From the NCBI GenBank assembly GCA_037176725.1, contig JAZBRS010000044.1, positions 434,001 to 498,000 of the forward strand: a stretch of 64,000 nt of DNA, in the 5' to 3' direction. The position numbers and the translations under genes were made by a program. The stretch is from Posidonia oceanica. Lineage: Eukaryota; Streptophyta; Magnoliopsida; Alismatales; Posidoniaceae. The notes under the pieces were generated by a model. It saw nothing but the letters and a program-made list of their open reading frames with translations, was not told the origin of the DNA and made no database searches. Positions 21,034 to 32,700 of this stretch are shown in pieces (the stretch's first letter is position 1; each line of letters begins with the position of its first letter).

Positions 21034-23166
21034 ATGGCCCAGTCTGTCGGTGGGCTCCACTTTACCGTTGATTCGGAGGGGTTTACCACTTGGGTCTCTC
21101 CGGATTTCACTTCTGTTCGCTCTGTGCCCTCTATGACACCAGGATTCGATCCTCAGGCGTCTAGGGCACTCCCTTCTGCTGCGGGTCTTTGGCAAACTTG
21201 CACCACTCCGGATCCGGTCGTCGAATCTGTCTCGATGACCGCCTCTCGCGTTTCGGAGGCGCCTCTGACCCCTTCGTCCTTGGGATATGTCGCTCCCGAC
21301 ATCCCTTCTACTGCGGCGACCTTTGCTTTAGGTTCTCAATCTCTTGAGTCTGCCTCCCGGCATGTTCTGCAATTCAGTGTTCCCACTCACGGGTCCCCTG
21401 AAGCGCGGTATCGGCACCTGATGGACCTTGCCCACACACTACAGGGCATCGCTCTATCAGTTCGACCCTTTTGCATTCCTGTTGCTCCCGAGGTTCCTCT
21501 GCGGTCTGCTGTCACACACACTGCACCCCTGCCCAGGCCATTGCCCCAGCTACACACTGCTCCGGTGATGAGGGCGCGGCATCTGTCTCCTGCTTCTGCA
21601 CAACACCGTGCACTGCATACAACTCCCTTTTCTGGTGATCAGTCTCTCGGACTGGTTGGAGCACGGAATCCCACTGGTTCACTGCCCGGCATCGCGCCTG
21701 TGCAGCAACCGTTGCTCCAACAATCTGCATCACGCACTACACAACATATTGCCCATCCATCTCCCTTGCATCAGGTTCAGAACCCAGCATACTTTCCTGC
21801 CTACACAGCACGCACGCACGGATACGTCGGCCATCCCGTTGCTCCACCAGGCGATGTTATGGTAGATCCGGAGGAGCACTTAGGTGCGACCCACTCGGCG
21901 TATGTGGTCCCTGTCCCTGTTGCCTCATTTCCTATGGCAGCCAATCCAGACCCCATCAATGACAGGATGGACGTTCTGGAGAAAGCACTACGTCTAGTGC
22001 AGGGCAAGGACCACCAGTCTTACCAGTTTCACGACCTTTGTCTCTTTCCCGAGGCCGCACTCCCTTCGAAGTTCCGCATCCCGGTCTTCGATAAATACAA
22101 TGGTAAAGGCTGCCCTATTTCGCATCTGAAGGCATACTGCGAGGACCTTGCTCAGCTTCAGGCTGATGAAAGGCTCCTTATCCGCTTGTTTCAGAAGAGT
22201 TTGACCGGCCCCGCGCTCAAGTGGTTCACTTCCCTTGACATGGCCACGGTTCGAACTTGGACGGATCTTTCTCAGGCCTTCTTTGAGCAGTATGCTTTCA
22301 ACCTCGACCTGATCCCCAAGAGGGAGGATCTCGTCGCCATCCGGCAGAGACCCCAAGAGCCATTCGGGGAGTATGTCGGTCGCTGGCGTTCCTTAGCCGC
22401 CCAAGTCAAAGATAAACCCTCCGAGGAGGATTCTATCGAGATGATTGTTAAAGGGGCGCTGCCAGTGATTGGGACTCTGCTTTGCATTCAGCACATCACT
22501 AGTCATGCATCGCTGATTAGGGCTGGTGTCCGCGTGGAAAGCTCACTACGAAGTGGGCATTTCCCCGCACTTTCTGCATTGGCTAGGCAGGCCAACACCT
22601 CCGGCCGCAGCAACAACAACAACAGCTCCACTCCGGACCACTCCGAGCAGCTCTCCGAGTTTTGCGTCGATCTTCCCGAAGAGCCTGCCTATGCAGAGAG
22701 TCAGCTAGACCCTTTTCCGCTAGAGCACGCACCTAATTTTGCACCCACTGAGCACACTGCCACCGTCGAGCCCGTGCATCACGTCGCACCCGCTCGGCAA
22801 GGACTCCACCCAGGGCAAAGACGACCTCGTCGGGCTGAGTGTCATTACACACCTCTCCCCGGACCACTGAGTGTCATCTTCCCTCAAGTTGAGTCGCTCC
22901 TGAGGCTCCCGGCTGTCCGTCCGTCACCAAACCCCCCTCCGTGGTGGCATAATACGGATCAGTTCTGCAGTTTTCATCGGGCCACCGGGCACTCGACGGA
23001 CAACTGCCACGCTCTCCGGGACGCCGTTCAACGCCTGATTGACTGCAGGATCATCAGCGTTGGCGAGCAGGAGCATACACATACACCTGCACTTGCACTT
23101 GCACGCCCTAGTATAGCCAATCCTTCCTTCGCCGGAACCTCGGGGGGTTACCCCAATCTTTTTTAA
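21034..23166 (+). CDS. gag: Element B gag polyprotein, intact
   Basis: A 710-codon frame from the MAQSVGG start to TAA. The first ~300 residues are serine-, proline- and histidine-rich and poorly conserved. The gag core (FDKYNGKGCP near residue 350, through KWFTSLD and GEYVGRW to about residue 480) is the retrotransposon capsid family. An asparagine-rich linker follows, then a CX2HX4HX4C finger (CSFHRATGHSTDNC) near residue 643. Compared with A and C it stops soon after the finger and lacks the proline-rich PVHLLGRPQ tail and the protease. Start choice: the same ATG context is found in A, and C has AAG in its place. It should form virus-like particles in the cytoplasm; cleavage and replication would require pol in trans. 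Confidence 0.9.
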   Translation: MAQSVGGLHFTVDSEGFTTWVSPDFTSVRSVPSMTPGFDPQASRALPSAAGLWQTCTTPDPVVESVSMTASRVSEAPLTPSSLGYVAPDIPSTAATFALGSQSLESASRHVLQFSVPTHGSPEARYRHLMDLAHTLQGIALSVRPFCIPVAPEVPLRSAVTHTAPLPRPLPQLHTAPVMRARHLSPASAQHRALHTTPFSGDQSLGLVGARNPTGSLPGIAPVQQPLLQQSASRTTQHIAHPSPLHQVQNPAYFPAYTARTHGYVGHPVAPPGDVMVDPEEHLGATHSAYVVPVPVASFPMAANPDPINDRMDVLEKALRLVQGKDHQSYQFHDLCLFPEAALPSKFRIPVFDKYNGKGCPISHLKAYCEDLAQLQADERLLIRLFQKSLTGPALKWFTSLDMATVRTWTDLSQAFFEQYAFNLDLIPKREDLVAIRQRPQEPFGEYVGRWRSLAAQVKDKPSEEDSIEMIVKGALPVIGTLLCIQHITSHASLIRAGVRVESSLRSGHFPALSALARQANTSGRSNNNNSSTPDHSEQLSEFCVDLPEEPAYAESQLDPFPLEHAPNFAPTEHTATVEPVHHVAPARQGLHPGQRRPRRAECHYTPLPGPLSVIFPQVESLLRLPAVRPSPNPPPWWHNTDQFCSFHRATGHSTDNCHALRDAVQRLIDCRIISVGEQEHTHTPALALARPSIANPSFAGTSGGYPNLF

Positions 23167-23464
23167 ATCCCACTCTGCTCCGATGGATCCTTCTGGTCCC
23201 ATCGGTGCGATCCCCTTCTTCCATCCTCCCTATCTCGTCCGAGGGACGCTCGGAGATGCAACGGCAGTGTCGACAGCACGACCAGGCGCAGCGCCATCCA
23301 GGTAAGTCCTTCTAACCTCTCTTTTGTTCTCTGCATTGTCTTTTCTTTCCGTTTTGTTTTGCTTTGGTTTTTCGCCTTGCCTGAAAATCATAAAAAGTAT
23401 AAAATCAACAAAACTCATTAAAAAGCATGCATTCCCTTCTGCTTCCTGCACTCATTCTTAGCAT
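23167..23464 (+). other. Element B post-gag sequence
   Basis: Immediately after gag the sequence becomes T-rich with no continued frame and no resemblance to protease. TCCAG-GTAAGTCC at 23295-23308 is a good splice-donor-like site, which might mark an old deletion junction or intron border where pol would have been. Nothing else is recognised. Confidence 0.4.
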
Positions 23465-23668
23465 CATTCGGGCTGGCAACCCTAACTGCTCGGCGATAGG
23501 TCCGTTAACCTATCATTCGGGCTGATATCCCTAACTATTCGACGATAGGTCCGTTAACCTGTCATCCTCGGGCTGGCAACCCTAACTGCTCGGCGATAGG
23601 TCCGTTAACCTATCATTCGGGCTGATATCCCTAACTATTCGGCGATGGGTCCGTCAACCTATCACCTT
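23465..23668 (+). repeat. Tandem repeat array 1 of element B
   Basis: Four ~49-bp units arranged as two ~99-bp dimers alternate GGGCTGGCAACCC and GGGCTGATATCCC, each followed by TAACTGCTCGG or TAACTATTCGG and then GATAGGTCCGTTAACCTATC. Each unit holds two copies of the paired-stem motif described for arrays 25588-25882 and 41358-42266. Confidence 0.85.
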
Positions 23669-25130
23669 GCATTGCACATAGCTATCATCTCATGCATTCA
23701 TCCCATCCTGTACATACCTGTCATCATGCATATCACCTTCTGCATACATGCCATTTCATGCATCCTGTAAAGCAAAAGCACCAAAAAAAATCAAGAAAAT
23801 CAAAAAACGTAAAAATATTTTCTCGCATTGCTGTTGGTTTTCCCTTTTATGTTTTCTTAAACCTAAAAAACCATAAAAAATACAAAACCAATGCAAAAAC
23901 CTAAAAGCATGCTTGTCCCTTCCCTTCTAAAAAAAAAAAAAATACAAAACCCATAAACATTTGTATAATCAGAAACCTGGCTATGGACAAGCAAGCAGCG
24001 CCTAGAGGATGTCAAGCAGCGACAGTCTCAGGCAGGTCTCACCCGAGCGGTGCCATCTCTTGCATGTGGCCACAAAGTGAGACTGAGAGCAGAATAGAGC
24101 ATCCCGCTGAGTTTCAGAACACTACAAGCAGGATCTACCTTATCAAGAGAGTCCACCGAACACGGAGAGGATCGAAGCAGAGCGGAGCATAGCCAGAGGC
24201 TGTGAGCACACATTGCAGAGGCTGAGGGTGTACGCGGATCAGCCGAACCCTTAATGCCTCGTCAGGGACTGCTACCCCAAGAGGGCGAAGTCATGCATAT
24301 CCAAAAGAATAGAGGTCATGTGAGCAAAAGAATATGATAACTTGATATGCATGCTGAGCACAAAAGAAAAATGAAGAAAGAAGTTGAAGAAAGAAGGCGC
24401 TCATGAGAGGAGTGATTCGGACGAGCGTCTAAGCCACCTCAGCTATCAGCATCAAGCGCCACACTGGCAACTGCACGAGACATCATATTTGGAGGACCTG
24501 GCCCCACCCTCCGAGCGCAGCAGCACGCTCCAACCCCTGTGCAGACAACGCTTATTTCCAAGAAGGTTAGACGCCGGTCCAATCACTCATGAGGGGAAAA
24601 GAAACATCATCCTGTGAGCGTTAAAAGCGGTAGTCGGTCCCCGAGGAATTAAGACGGAGGCTGTAAAGCTGCATCCAACGCTTCTGCTACCTACCTGCAG
24701 CCAAAGGCTATTCCCTGCGAAGCCAAAGCCTCATCCTGAGCCAAGAGTGAGAAAGAGAGCCACCGACCACAACTCGGCATGGCATTGCTCGAGGATCGAG
24801 TCTCCTGAGTCAGGAAGTGCAGAAGCACCCTTTTAGCGCAGTTGCTTTGAGTCCAAAGCCACCCAAAAAATGCATGCTATAATATACTATCACCTTCTTT
24901 CCTCTTTGTTTTCGAAAACCGGAGTCAAGGATGAGCACTTTTGCCTGACCTCGCTCAGAGGCTCTGCGTTCTTCAAAAGTTTTGCCGCCCACCGCGTTGG
25001 GTAGGTCCTTGATGACCGGCATGTCCCTCGTTCGTCACCTCGTGATGCTACGAAGCATGCCCGCGCTGAGACCATTGCACACCCACCACAGGGGATTTCC
25101 CGTCTTCTATGCATCCATTCGTATCCCTCA
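23669..25130 (+). other. Element B 3' region without recognised gene
   Basis: Positions 23760-23960 are A-rich and intron-like. 23960-24840 is mixed sequence with no frame above 80 codons that looks coding. 24840-25100 has a slightly GC-richer patch. In A the equivalent zone carries the extra ORF, but I find no trace of that protein here. I see no other function. Confidence 0.4.
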
Positions 25131-25415
25131 TTCTTTGCATCTGGGTTGGCAACCCTAACTGCTCGGCGATAGGTCCGTTTACCTATCATCCTCGGGCTGG
25201 CACCCCTAACTGCTCGGCGATAGGTTCGTCAACCTATCATCCATCCGCCTGTTCATCCACCCTTACATTCTGGTGCCAGGGGCGCTTCGGCTGTCCCCTG
25301 GTATCATTCTGATACCAGGGGCATCTTTTTCGGCTGCCCTATGGTATCGTCCCCCTCATCATCATTCGGGCTGGCACCCCTAATTGCCCGGCGATAGGTT
25401 CGTCAACCTATCATC
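25131..25415 (+). repeat. Tandem repeat units flanking the alternating stem-loop
   Basis: Three units of the form GG(G/T)TTGGCAACCC or GGGCTGGCACCCC with TAACTGCTCGG or TAATTGCCCGG and GATAGGT(C/T)CGT..ACCTATC lie at 25143, 25194 and 25366. They bracket the four-segment stem-loop at 25272-25348. Confidence 0.8.
25272..25348 (+). other. Four-segment alternating stem-loop (element B)
   Basis: Four segments alternate in sense: GGTGCCAGGGG, CCCCTGGTATCA, TGATACCAGGGG, then GCCCTATGGTATC. Segments 2 and 3 form a perfect 12-bp stem with a 3-base loop. Segments 1-2 and 3-4 can also pair, so two mutually exclusive folds exist, as in attenuators. The same arrangement is in element A at 41230-41306. 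A degraded repeat follows at 25443-25490. Confidence 0.7.
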
Positions 25416-25587
25416 CATTCATCTATCCATCAGCGCATTTCGGTGCCAGGAGTGCTTCGGCTGTACATCTTGTTTGCTGCCCCTCGGTATCCCATTTCCA
25501 TCCTCGTTTGGGCTGACATCCCCAACTGTCGCGGGAGCATCTCTGGGCCTCTGCCTGGCTCGGTATCCTGCCCCCTTTCCACCCTCA

Positions 25588-25882
25588 CTCGGGCTGATAG
25601 CCCTAACTATCCGGCGATGAGTCCGTTAACTCCTCATTCGGGTTGATAGCCCTAACTATCCGGTGATGAGTCCGTTAACTCCTCACTCGGGCTGATAGCC
25701 CTAACTATCCGGCGATGAGTCCGTTAACTCCTCACTCGGGTTGATAGCCCTAACTATCCGGCGATGAGTCCGTTAACTCCTCACCCGGGCTGATAGCCCT
25801 AACTATCCGGTGATGAGTCCGTTAACTCCTCAGCAGGCTGATAGCCCTAACTATCCGGTGATAGGTCCGTTAACTTATCATG
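25588..25882 (+). repeat. Tandem repeat array 2 of element B
   Basis: Six ~49-bp units: GGGCTGATAGCCC, TAACTATCCGG, then a stem-like GATGAGTCCGTTAACTCCTC. The last unit ends GATAGGTCCGTTAACTTATC. Each unit contains two interleaved pairings (GGGC/GCCC with GATA/TATC; CGG/CCG with the GATGAGT/ACTCCTC arms). Confidence 0.88.
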
Positions 25883-26701
25883 CATTTCATCGTAGAGTAA
25901 ATAGCATTTTGTTGCATATCATTAGCATTCGCATTGCATAACATCATATAGCTTCCTTGTGTCCTCTGTAGAGTCAGTCCTAGTATTGCATTTCATCATT
26001 GCACGGACAGGGCGTGCTTGGGATTCGAACTCCTGGCTCGTGTATTGCCTAAGGTATCATCCTCGGCACCCGCATGACTTTCGCAGCTTGCCGGCCTTGG
26101 ATGATACTCGCAGTAGTATGCGGCCTTGGGATCGTTTTCCTGGTTCCGTATGCCCGGCGCTCCGCTGTTTATACCCTGCATTCCACTGCATAACATTGCA
26201 TAACATTGCACCCTTATTGCGCTACTACTCCTCTGTGGTCCTTACACCAACTTCCGCACTTCGCCTTCCCGGGCCCGCGCCCACCACCACATGCACATCC
26301 ACAGCATATTTACTTTTTAGCACTTTTACTTCTCAGCACTTTACTTTCCTGCCTTTACTTTCAGCACTTGCATCGCCTATGCCTACAGCAGAAGCTTGGC
26401 AAACGGTGCCCCCGCGCTAGAGCTGCACACCGCTCAGCGCACCCCCTCGCCCGACTCTCTCGAAGTATTGTCCGGCGATCTTGCATTGCATTTTCCACCC
26501 TCCCGCGTGCATGCACCATCTCGCTTTCTCCTAGAGGAGTACAGCGCAGTAAGCTTTAGCATAAGCATACCATTCGCATTACACACTTAGCATCCATCCA
26601 TCTGCACCTAGCATTTTGCATTGCGGCAACGGGCTACGATCTTCGGTGCATCCGCCGAATAAGTAGCTCACGCCCATAGCAAACCGCTGCTCCCGCCAGT
26701 C
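25883..26701 (+). other. Element B terminal untranslated region
   Basis: TGCAT-rich text and mixed sequence without a coding frame. GATCTTCGGTGCATCCGCCG near 26637 is conserved in A (42672) and, on the minus strand, in the fragment at 52530-52640, so this pre-LTR segment is a shared feature of the family. Confidence 0.45.
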
Positions 26702-26785
26702 AGATGGGGTGTCTTGTCAACCCTGAGCAGCGGCCTCGCTCCACTTGACCTTGCTCAGGGAGGGGCATCTGTTGACACCCCATCT
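26702..26785 (+). promoter_or_regulatory. Polypurine tract and LTR-bridging inverted repeat (element B)
   Basis: The purine-rich CAGGGAGGGGCAT directly precedes the 3' LTR at 26770 and is the likely plus-strand primer. AGATGGGGTGTC (26702-26713) is the perfect reverse complement of GACACCCCATCT (26774-26785) inside the LTR start, and CCCTGAGCA (26721-26729) pairs with TGCTCAGGG (26752-26760). The PPT therefore sits between two nested stems that bridge the internal/LTR border. A keeps the arrangement at 42731-42810. Confidence 0.65.
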
Positions 26786-29700
26786 TGACAGGCTTGGATC
26801 CTTGGAGCCTTCCTGGTGATTGCTGGACTCAAACCCAAACCAAAACCAAACCCTAATCCTCTTCTTTACCCTCCAAAATCAGCCCATCTTGACTTAAGCC
26901 TTTGCCCCTCTTCCCAAGCTCGAAACCTAACCAAAACCCATAGGAAAACCCACCAACACCCACTTAACAAGCCTACCCAAGAACCTAGAAATTTCCAAAC
27001 CTAGACCATTCCCAAAAACCCTAGAGAACTTAGGTGAAACTCCCCTTTTTCTACACCTTGAAACCCCTCCAAAACCTTCTTAGAATCAAACCAAAACTTC
27101 AGGACCAACACCTCAAATCCTAGACTACCCACTCACCAATTTTCACCTCATTCCAAGACCCTTAAGACCCCCTTTCACCCAAATTATCCTTTTCTCTCTC
27201 CGGGATTATCATTTTCTCTCTCCCCTCTCTCTCCTGATTATCATCTCTCTTTTCATCCCCTTTTTGCCCTTTTCTGGCCTGGCTGTGGGCCCCCTTTGTA
27301 CTTCTATCCCTTCTCTATCTTATTCCTATTTTTACTTTATTTTTAGCCTTTTTCCTGAATTTTAAAAATCATTTCTCTCCAACCTATCTCTTTTCCTTTT
27401 ATTTCCCTCTTTTTCCCTTTTCCTTCTTCCGTCTCTTTTCCTTTGCCCTCTTTTGCAAAAATCCATGAAAACCCCTAAAAATCTGTAAAACCCCAAAATA
27501 TAAAAGAAACAAATCAGAACCCTAAGAAAAACAATTAAAAAACATTAAACAAGCAATTAAAAACCTAAACTTAACTAAATCAAACTAAAAGGAAAACCAA
27601 GCATGTAAGCTAAAAAATGCAAAACAAATCAAAAGAAAATACTGAAAAATCAAGGAAAAAACTAAAATAAAACCAAAACCCACCAAAAGTAAAAACCCCA
27701 TCAAAAGAATTAAAAAACAAATCCTAAAAAGAAGAATTAAAAAAAAAAAAAACAAACACTAGAACAAGCAATTAAAGAAACAAAGAGACTTAACCTAACA
27801 AACCTAAGAAAAACAAATAAAAAAACTTAATTAAAAGGAAAAGAAAAACACATCTAAAAGACTTAAAAACACCCCATCAAACTAGAAAAATCTAACTAAA
27901 AACTTCAAGAAAAATCAGCAAATAAAAATCAAAGCATAATTTAAAAGACTTAAGAAAGAAAAAACCCTAAGAAGACTAAGACTTAAAAACCTAAAACCAA
28001 TCCTGATTAATACGAAAATAAATCCTAAAAAATCCTAATCAACGTCCTGAGTATCTAACAAGAGAAACACAATTTTTGAAACAATTTAAAAAAGGGTTTA
28101 ACAAACATTTAATCAAGTGAAAACCAATTAAAAGCAAAACCAAAACCCTAAAACCCTAATCAAGCCCAAAACACATTAATCAACCCAAAATGGCCATTAA
28201 AAAATTTAATTAAAATCCTAATCTACATCACAACCTTTCTAGTATTTTTATTTATTTTTAGTTCATTTTTACTAATCTCATTTCCCCATTCTACCCTTTC
28301 TTTCATCCTTCCTTCTCTTTTTTCTTTCTTCCTTTTCCTTACTGGGCCCGTCGGCCCATTTTCCTTTTTCCTTTATTTTTTCTCCTTTTTCTCGGCCTGC
28401 AGCAGTCCGGCCCACGCCTCTCCTTCTTCTTCCTCAGCCTTCTGCGCTTCCTCCTCCATCTTTCTCCCGCGAGCTGCTGCAGTGCTCCCTCCACCATTTG
28501 AATTTCAAGCCTCCATCAGATCAGCAACAGCAGCTCGCCGCTCCTCTCTTCTCTCAGCACCAATTCCGGGAGGTATTCAATGCCCGTCGTCTCGCCGGCA
28601 CCCATCTCCTCAGCTGCAGTGGCCGCCGCTGATTTCAAAATTCCCAGCGCGCGCACCGGCAGCTCCTCCTGATATAAGCCTCCAGTCATCTCCTCCTTCC
28701 TTCGGCTTTGGACGATCCAGAGAGAGAGCGAGCGATCAGAAAACCCTGAGAGAGCGGAGAGAAACCAGAATTCAGAGCCTTCTCCCCACCTGTGCGACCT
28801 CTTCCTTCTCCTCTTCATCTTCCAATTCCAGAGAGAAGAGAGAGCAGAAGAGAGAGCCTGAGAGAGTCTTCAGCATCCCGGAGAGAAACCAGAATCCCAG
28901 AGCATTCTCCACACCCAATCCTCTTCTTTTCCCTCTGAATTCCACAGCAGAACTCCCTCTTTCTTCTCCAGCAAACCATTCCCCTTCCAAGCCTCAATTT
29001 CTCTCCCAATTGCTCCCCCAAGTTTACCCAGAAACCCAGCAATCCCTTCCCACCATTTCCCGGCCATTCCACCACAGAAACCATCCCAAATCACCCTCAG
29101 ATCACCTGAAACTCTAGCAGTGAACCCAACACTCCTCCTTCAGCAATTCCCTTCACTCCTGCCCACTGATCTCTCCCAAACTCCACCTGGATAATCCCCT
29201 GATCTCTACCTTCCCGAAACATTTAGCCTTCAGCCTTCTCCTCCATCACAGACCGAAATCTCCACAACAAACACTTACCCCTCCACCGGACCAGAAACCG
29301 ACCCAACCTGCAAACTCCTTCCACAGCCTCCAGAACGGCAAACCAACCATCCAGAATCGCTCACCTGACCTCTAGCAACCCCCCGGAGGGTCCCATCCAG
29401 CCTGCGATGCAGCAAACATCCCCCCCGACCTCCGGCCATCTGTCTGAACCCACAAAGTGCCAAACCGCCGCCTGAGCTCTGAAGCTTCCATCCGATCGTC
29501 TAGGAAGCACCGGAAGATCGCCCTGAAGCAGCTCCAGCCCTCGCGAGCAGCCGGCGACGCCCGCAGCGACCGGACGACCCCCACTGGCCACCTCCGGAAC
29601 TGCTGAGGTCGGGAGAACGACTCAGACGCGGGCTCAGGTGATTCTTTACTCCCTTAGTCTCCTTTTCTTCCCGTGCTGCTTCTCCGCCCCTTAGAAATAG

Positions 29701-32700
29701 GATTTCGGCCCTCCTGCTCCGTTTGCCAGCTCCGGTCAGATCATCTTCTCCGGCGAGCTCTTCCGGCCTTCACGTCGCTTCGGGCAGCAGAACGCAGCTC
29801 CGGTGGTTGCCTCCGGTCCGCACGGGTCTCAGGAACGTCCTCCGGCCCTCAGAACGCAGCGTCGCTGCGTCGATCGGCCGGACGAAGCTTCTGAAGCTCT
29901 GCAGACCTCCGGCGAGCGCTCAGATGCGTTCCAGGCCGCATCGCCCCCCGCCGACCGTCGCCCTGCCTCCGTCAGCTCCAGGACCACCGCCTCCGCCGAT
30001 CAGCGCCCCCACAGCCTCCCTGTGCCGGCGGTCGCGAGCTCTGGTAGCTCACTGCTACAGTGCCAGCCACCGCCGGCCACTACTGTTCATTTATTTTCCT
30101 GTTAATATAGTTTTAGGTGTAAATATTGCAGATCTGGTTTAAGTTTTTTAATTTTTGCGTTTCAGTCCTCTGTCCATTTAATATGCTTAGTTTTTAATTA
30201 AAAACCATGCTAAATTGCTGCTTTTATCTCTGCTTTTCAGTATTTTCTTTCTAGTCCTGTTACTGTGCTGTGCTGTTGTATTATTTTGCATTTTAGCCCC
30301 TCTGTTTTCGATTTTTGCACTTAAGTCCTGCCCTAAATCAGTTCATTTAATTGCATGCATTTTACCATATGAAATTGCATTCTGCATCCCTGCATGTTTC
30401 TGATTTTGCATATAGGTCCATGCACTGTAGAAACTTAGGTTTTATTTTTGATTTTTGCTTGTTGCATTGCATTTTCTTCCCTCTGTTTTCTGACATTTGC
30501 ATTTAGGTCCATTTTAAATGGACAGTAACCATTTGCATGCATTTCTGCTTATTGCATTGCATTTTGGCCCCTGTTTTTTCCAAAAATTGCACATCAGTCC
30601 TGTCTACTGATTTCAGAGCATGTTTACCATACAAAATTGCATATTTGATCCCTGCATGATTCAAAAATCACACATAGGTCCTTCAATCTTTTAAAAACCA
30701 TGTAAAAAGACTGTTTTGCCCCTAAAGTTGCATCTTAGCTCCTATGCTTACAAAATTGCATGTAGACCCTCCACTTGCATTCCCAGACTCCCCAGAACCC
30801 TGTTTTCTGGAAAATTTGCACTTTAGACCCCAGTTTTTTCCAAAATTGCACTCTGATTTCTTTTTGTTTTCAAAACTTCTTCCAATGCATACCCTCTTTT
30901 CAAATTAGCTTTCTGAACCCAGTCTTTTGCAAAATAACCCTCTGCCCCCTCCTGTTTTCAAAACCCTCCTCTGTGGACCCCATCTTTTGTGAAAATTTTC
31001 ATTTTAGCCCCTTTTCTTTTTCAAAAATGCTTTTGAACTCCTGTCTTTTCCAAGTTTGTTCCCCTTGTTTCTTCTTGCTTGTGCATGCATTCTGCATTCA
31101 TTTAGCCTTGCATTTTAGCATCCTTTTGCACACACTAAGCACTTCTAGCTCCCCTTCACTTGGGAGGACCTTTTGCACACCCCTAGGACCTCCTGAACAC
31201 CTAGATCTGTTCTTCTCCCCTGTTCTGGCCTTTCTGCCTTGAAGCTGCGATATCTTCCGATCCGGCCGTTGGATCTTCTCAAGTAAGCTGCCCAGGAGAC
31301 CGCAGCGAAGCGCTCTTCAGCATGGACCAAGCAGATCTCAGATCAGGCCCCTGGATTTCCAGGTATGTCCTCCTGAACCCCTGCATTGCATTCATTTGCA
31401 TGCCATTTGCATAGTTTTCCTCGTTTTCGATTTCTGTCTCTTTAAGCATGTAGAATAGGACCTCTCCTTCTTGTCTATCAACTCAGATCCCTGCTTCACG
31501 TTCCCCTGTGGACTTTGTGTTGTGTTTTCCCTGGATTCACCACTTAATGTGACTTTCTTCCCCCTTTTCCATGATCCGATCGCATCGCGAGCTTTGGGCA
31601 GCATGCGAGACACACCGTGGAACGGTTTAGTGGGAAATGGTCGCAAAAGAGGTGGTAATCCCCCCCGTTGGCTCACTCTCCCCTTTGTAGGTCTTCACAC
31701 CTACTCTGTGTGGCCCCGAACAGCGCCTGTTCTCACACATGCGTTGTTCTGCTTCTCCTTTTACTGCTTCTAATCTTTTCCTTGCATTTGCATTCGCGTA
31801 GCTTTTCTGAGGTTTTATCTAGCAGTTTTTGGCACCGTTTCGCGTGCCCGCTCTCGTTCTGGCATCGTTTTGCGTGCCTACTTTGTCTTTCGCGCCGTTT
31901 TACGCGCTCGCCCTGTTTTTGGCACAGTTTTGCTTGCCCGTCATTGCCTTTTGCACCGATTTGCGTGCCGCCTTGCTTTCTCGCCCGTTTTGCGTGCCGA
32001 TCTTGTCTTTTTGCACCGTTTTGCGCGCTTTCTTGTTTTTCGCCTCGTTTTGAGTGTTTTACGCCGTTTTCTCTTGCATGTCGATTGCATTGCATGGTTT
32101 TACCGTTGTTTTGCTTTTTTTCGCTTGCATTTGCATATAGGGCTGTGATGCTTACTGCCTGGAGTTCTCACGAGCCAGGTTTCGCCCGGTTCGGAACACA
32201 GACAGCGTAGCTGAGCACTTAGACAGCACGTTTACTTCCTTTCTTTGCATCTCTCCACTTAGAGCACACCTTAAGCATTCACTTAGGCATTCCTAGGCAC
32301 ATAGGCATTCAATGCTGCATTTCCCTGCGTATGCGAGCGTAAGCCTAGAAAGACCGATTCTCGGGCGTGTCGGGGGTGCCTAACACCTTCCCCGCACGTA
32401 ACAGGAGTCCTTGCCCTGTCTTTTGGCCCGCAATGACCATATTGCCCTTATCCTAGGCTAGAGTCATCTCTTTTGCATGTATTTGCATTTGTTTTCCCTT
32501 GCATTGCTTTGCTTTGCATTTCTTGCTTGGTTTTGCGTGTTAATTCACGCATTCCCCCCGGTTTTCCTTGTCTCCCATTAATAGACATGGTGGCGACTCT
32601 AATTTGTCTTATCTTTCTCTTTTCTCCTCGATTTCAAGTGTTTTCGAGTCGAGCCTCTTCCTCGGATCCAATCGCCGCTAAATAGCGAGCCTGATTCCGA

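Noticed and set aside
23465..23668. Regular repeats with spacing reminiscent of a CRISPR array
   Set aside because: Units are contiguous without unique spacers and sit in the UTR of a plant retrotransposon.
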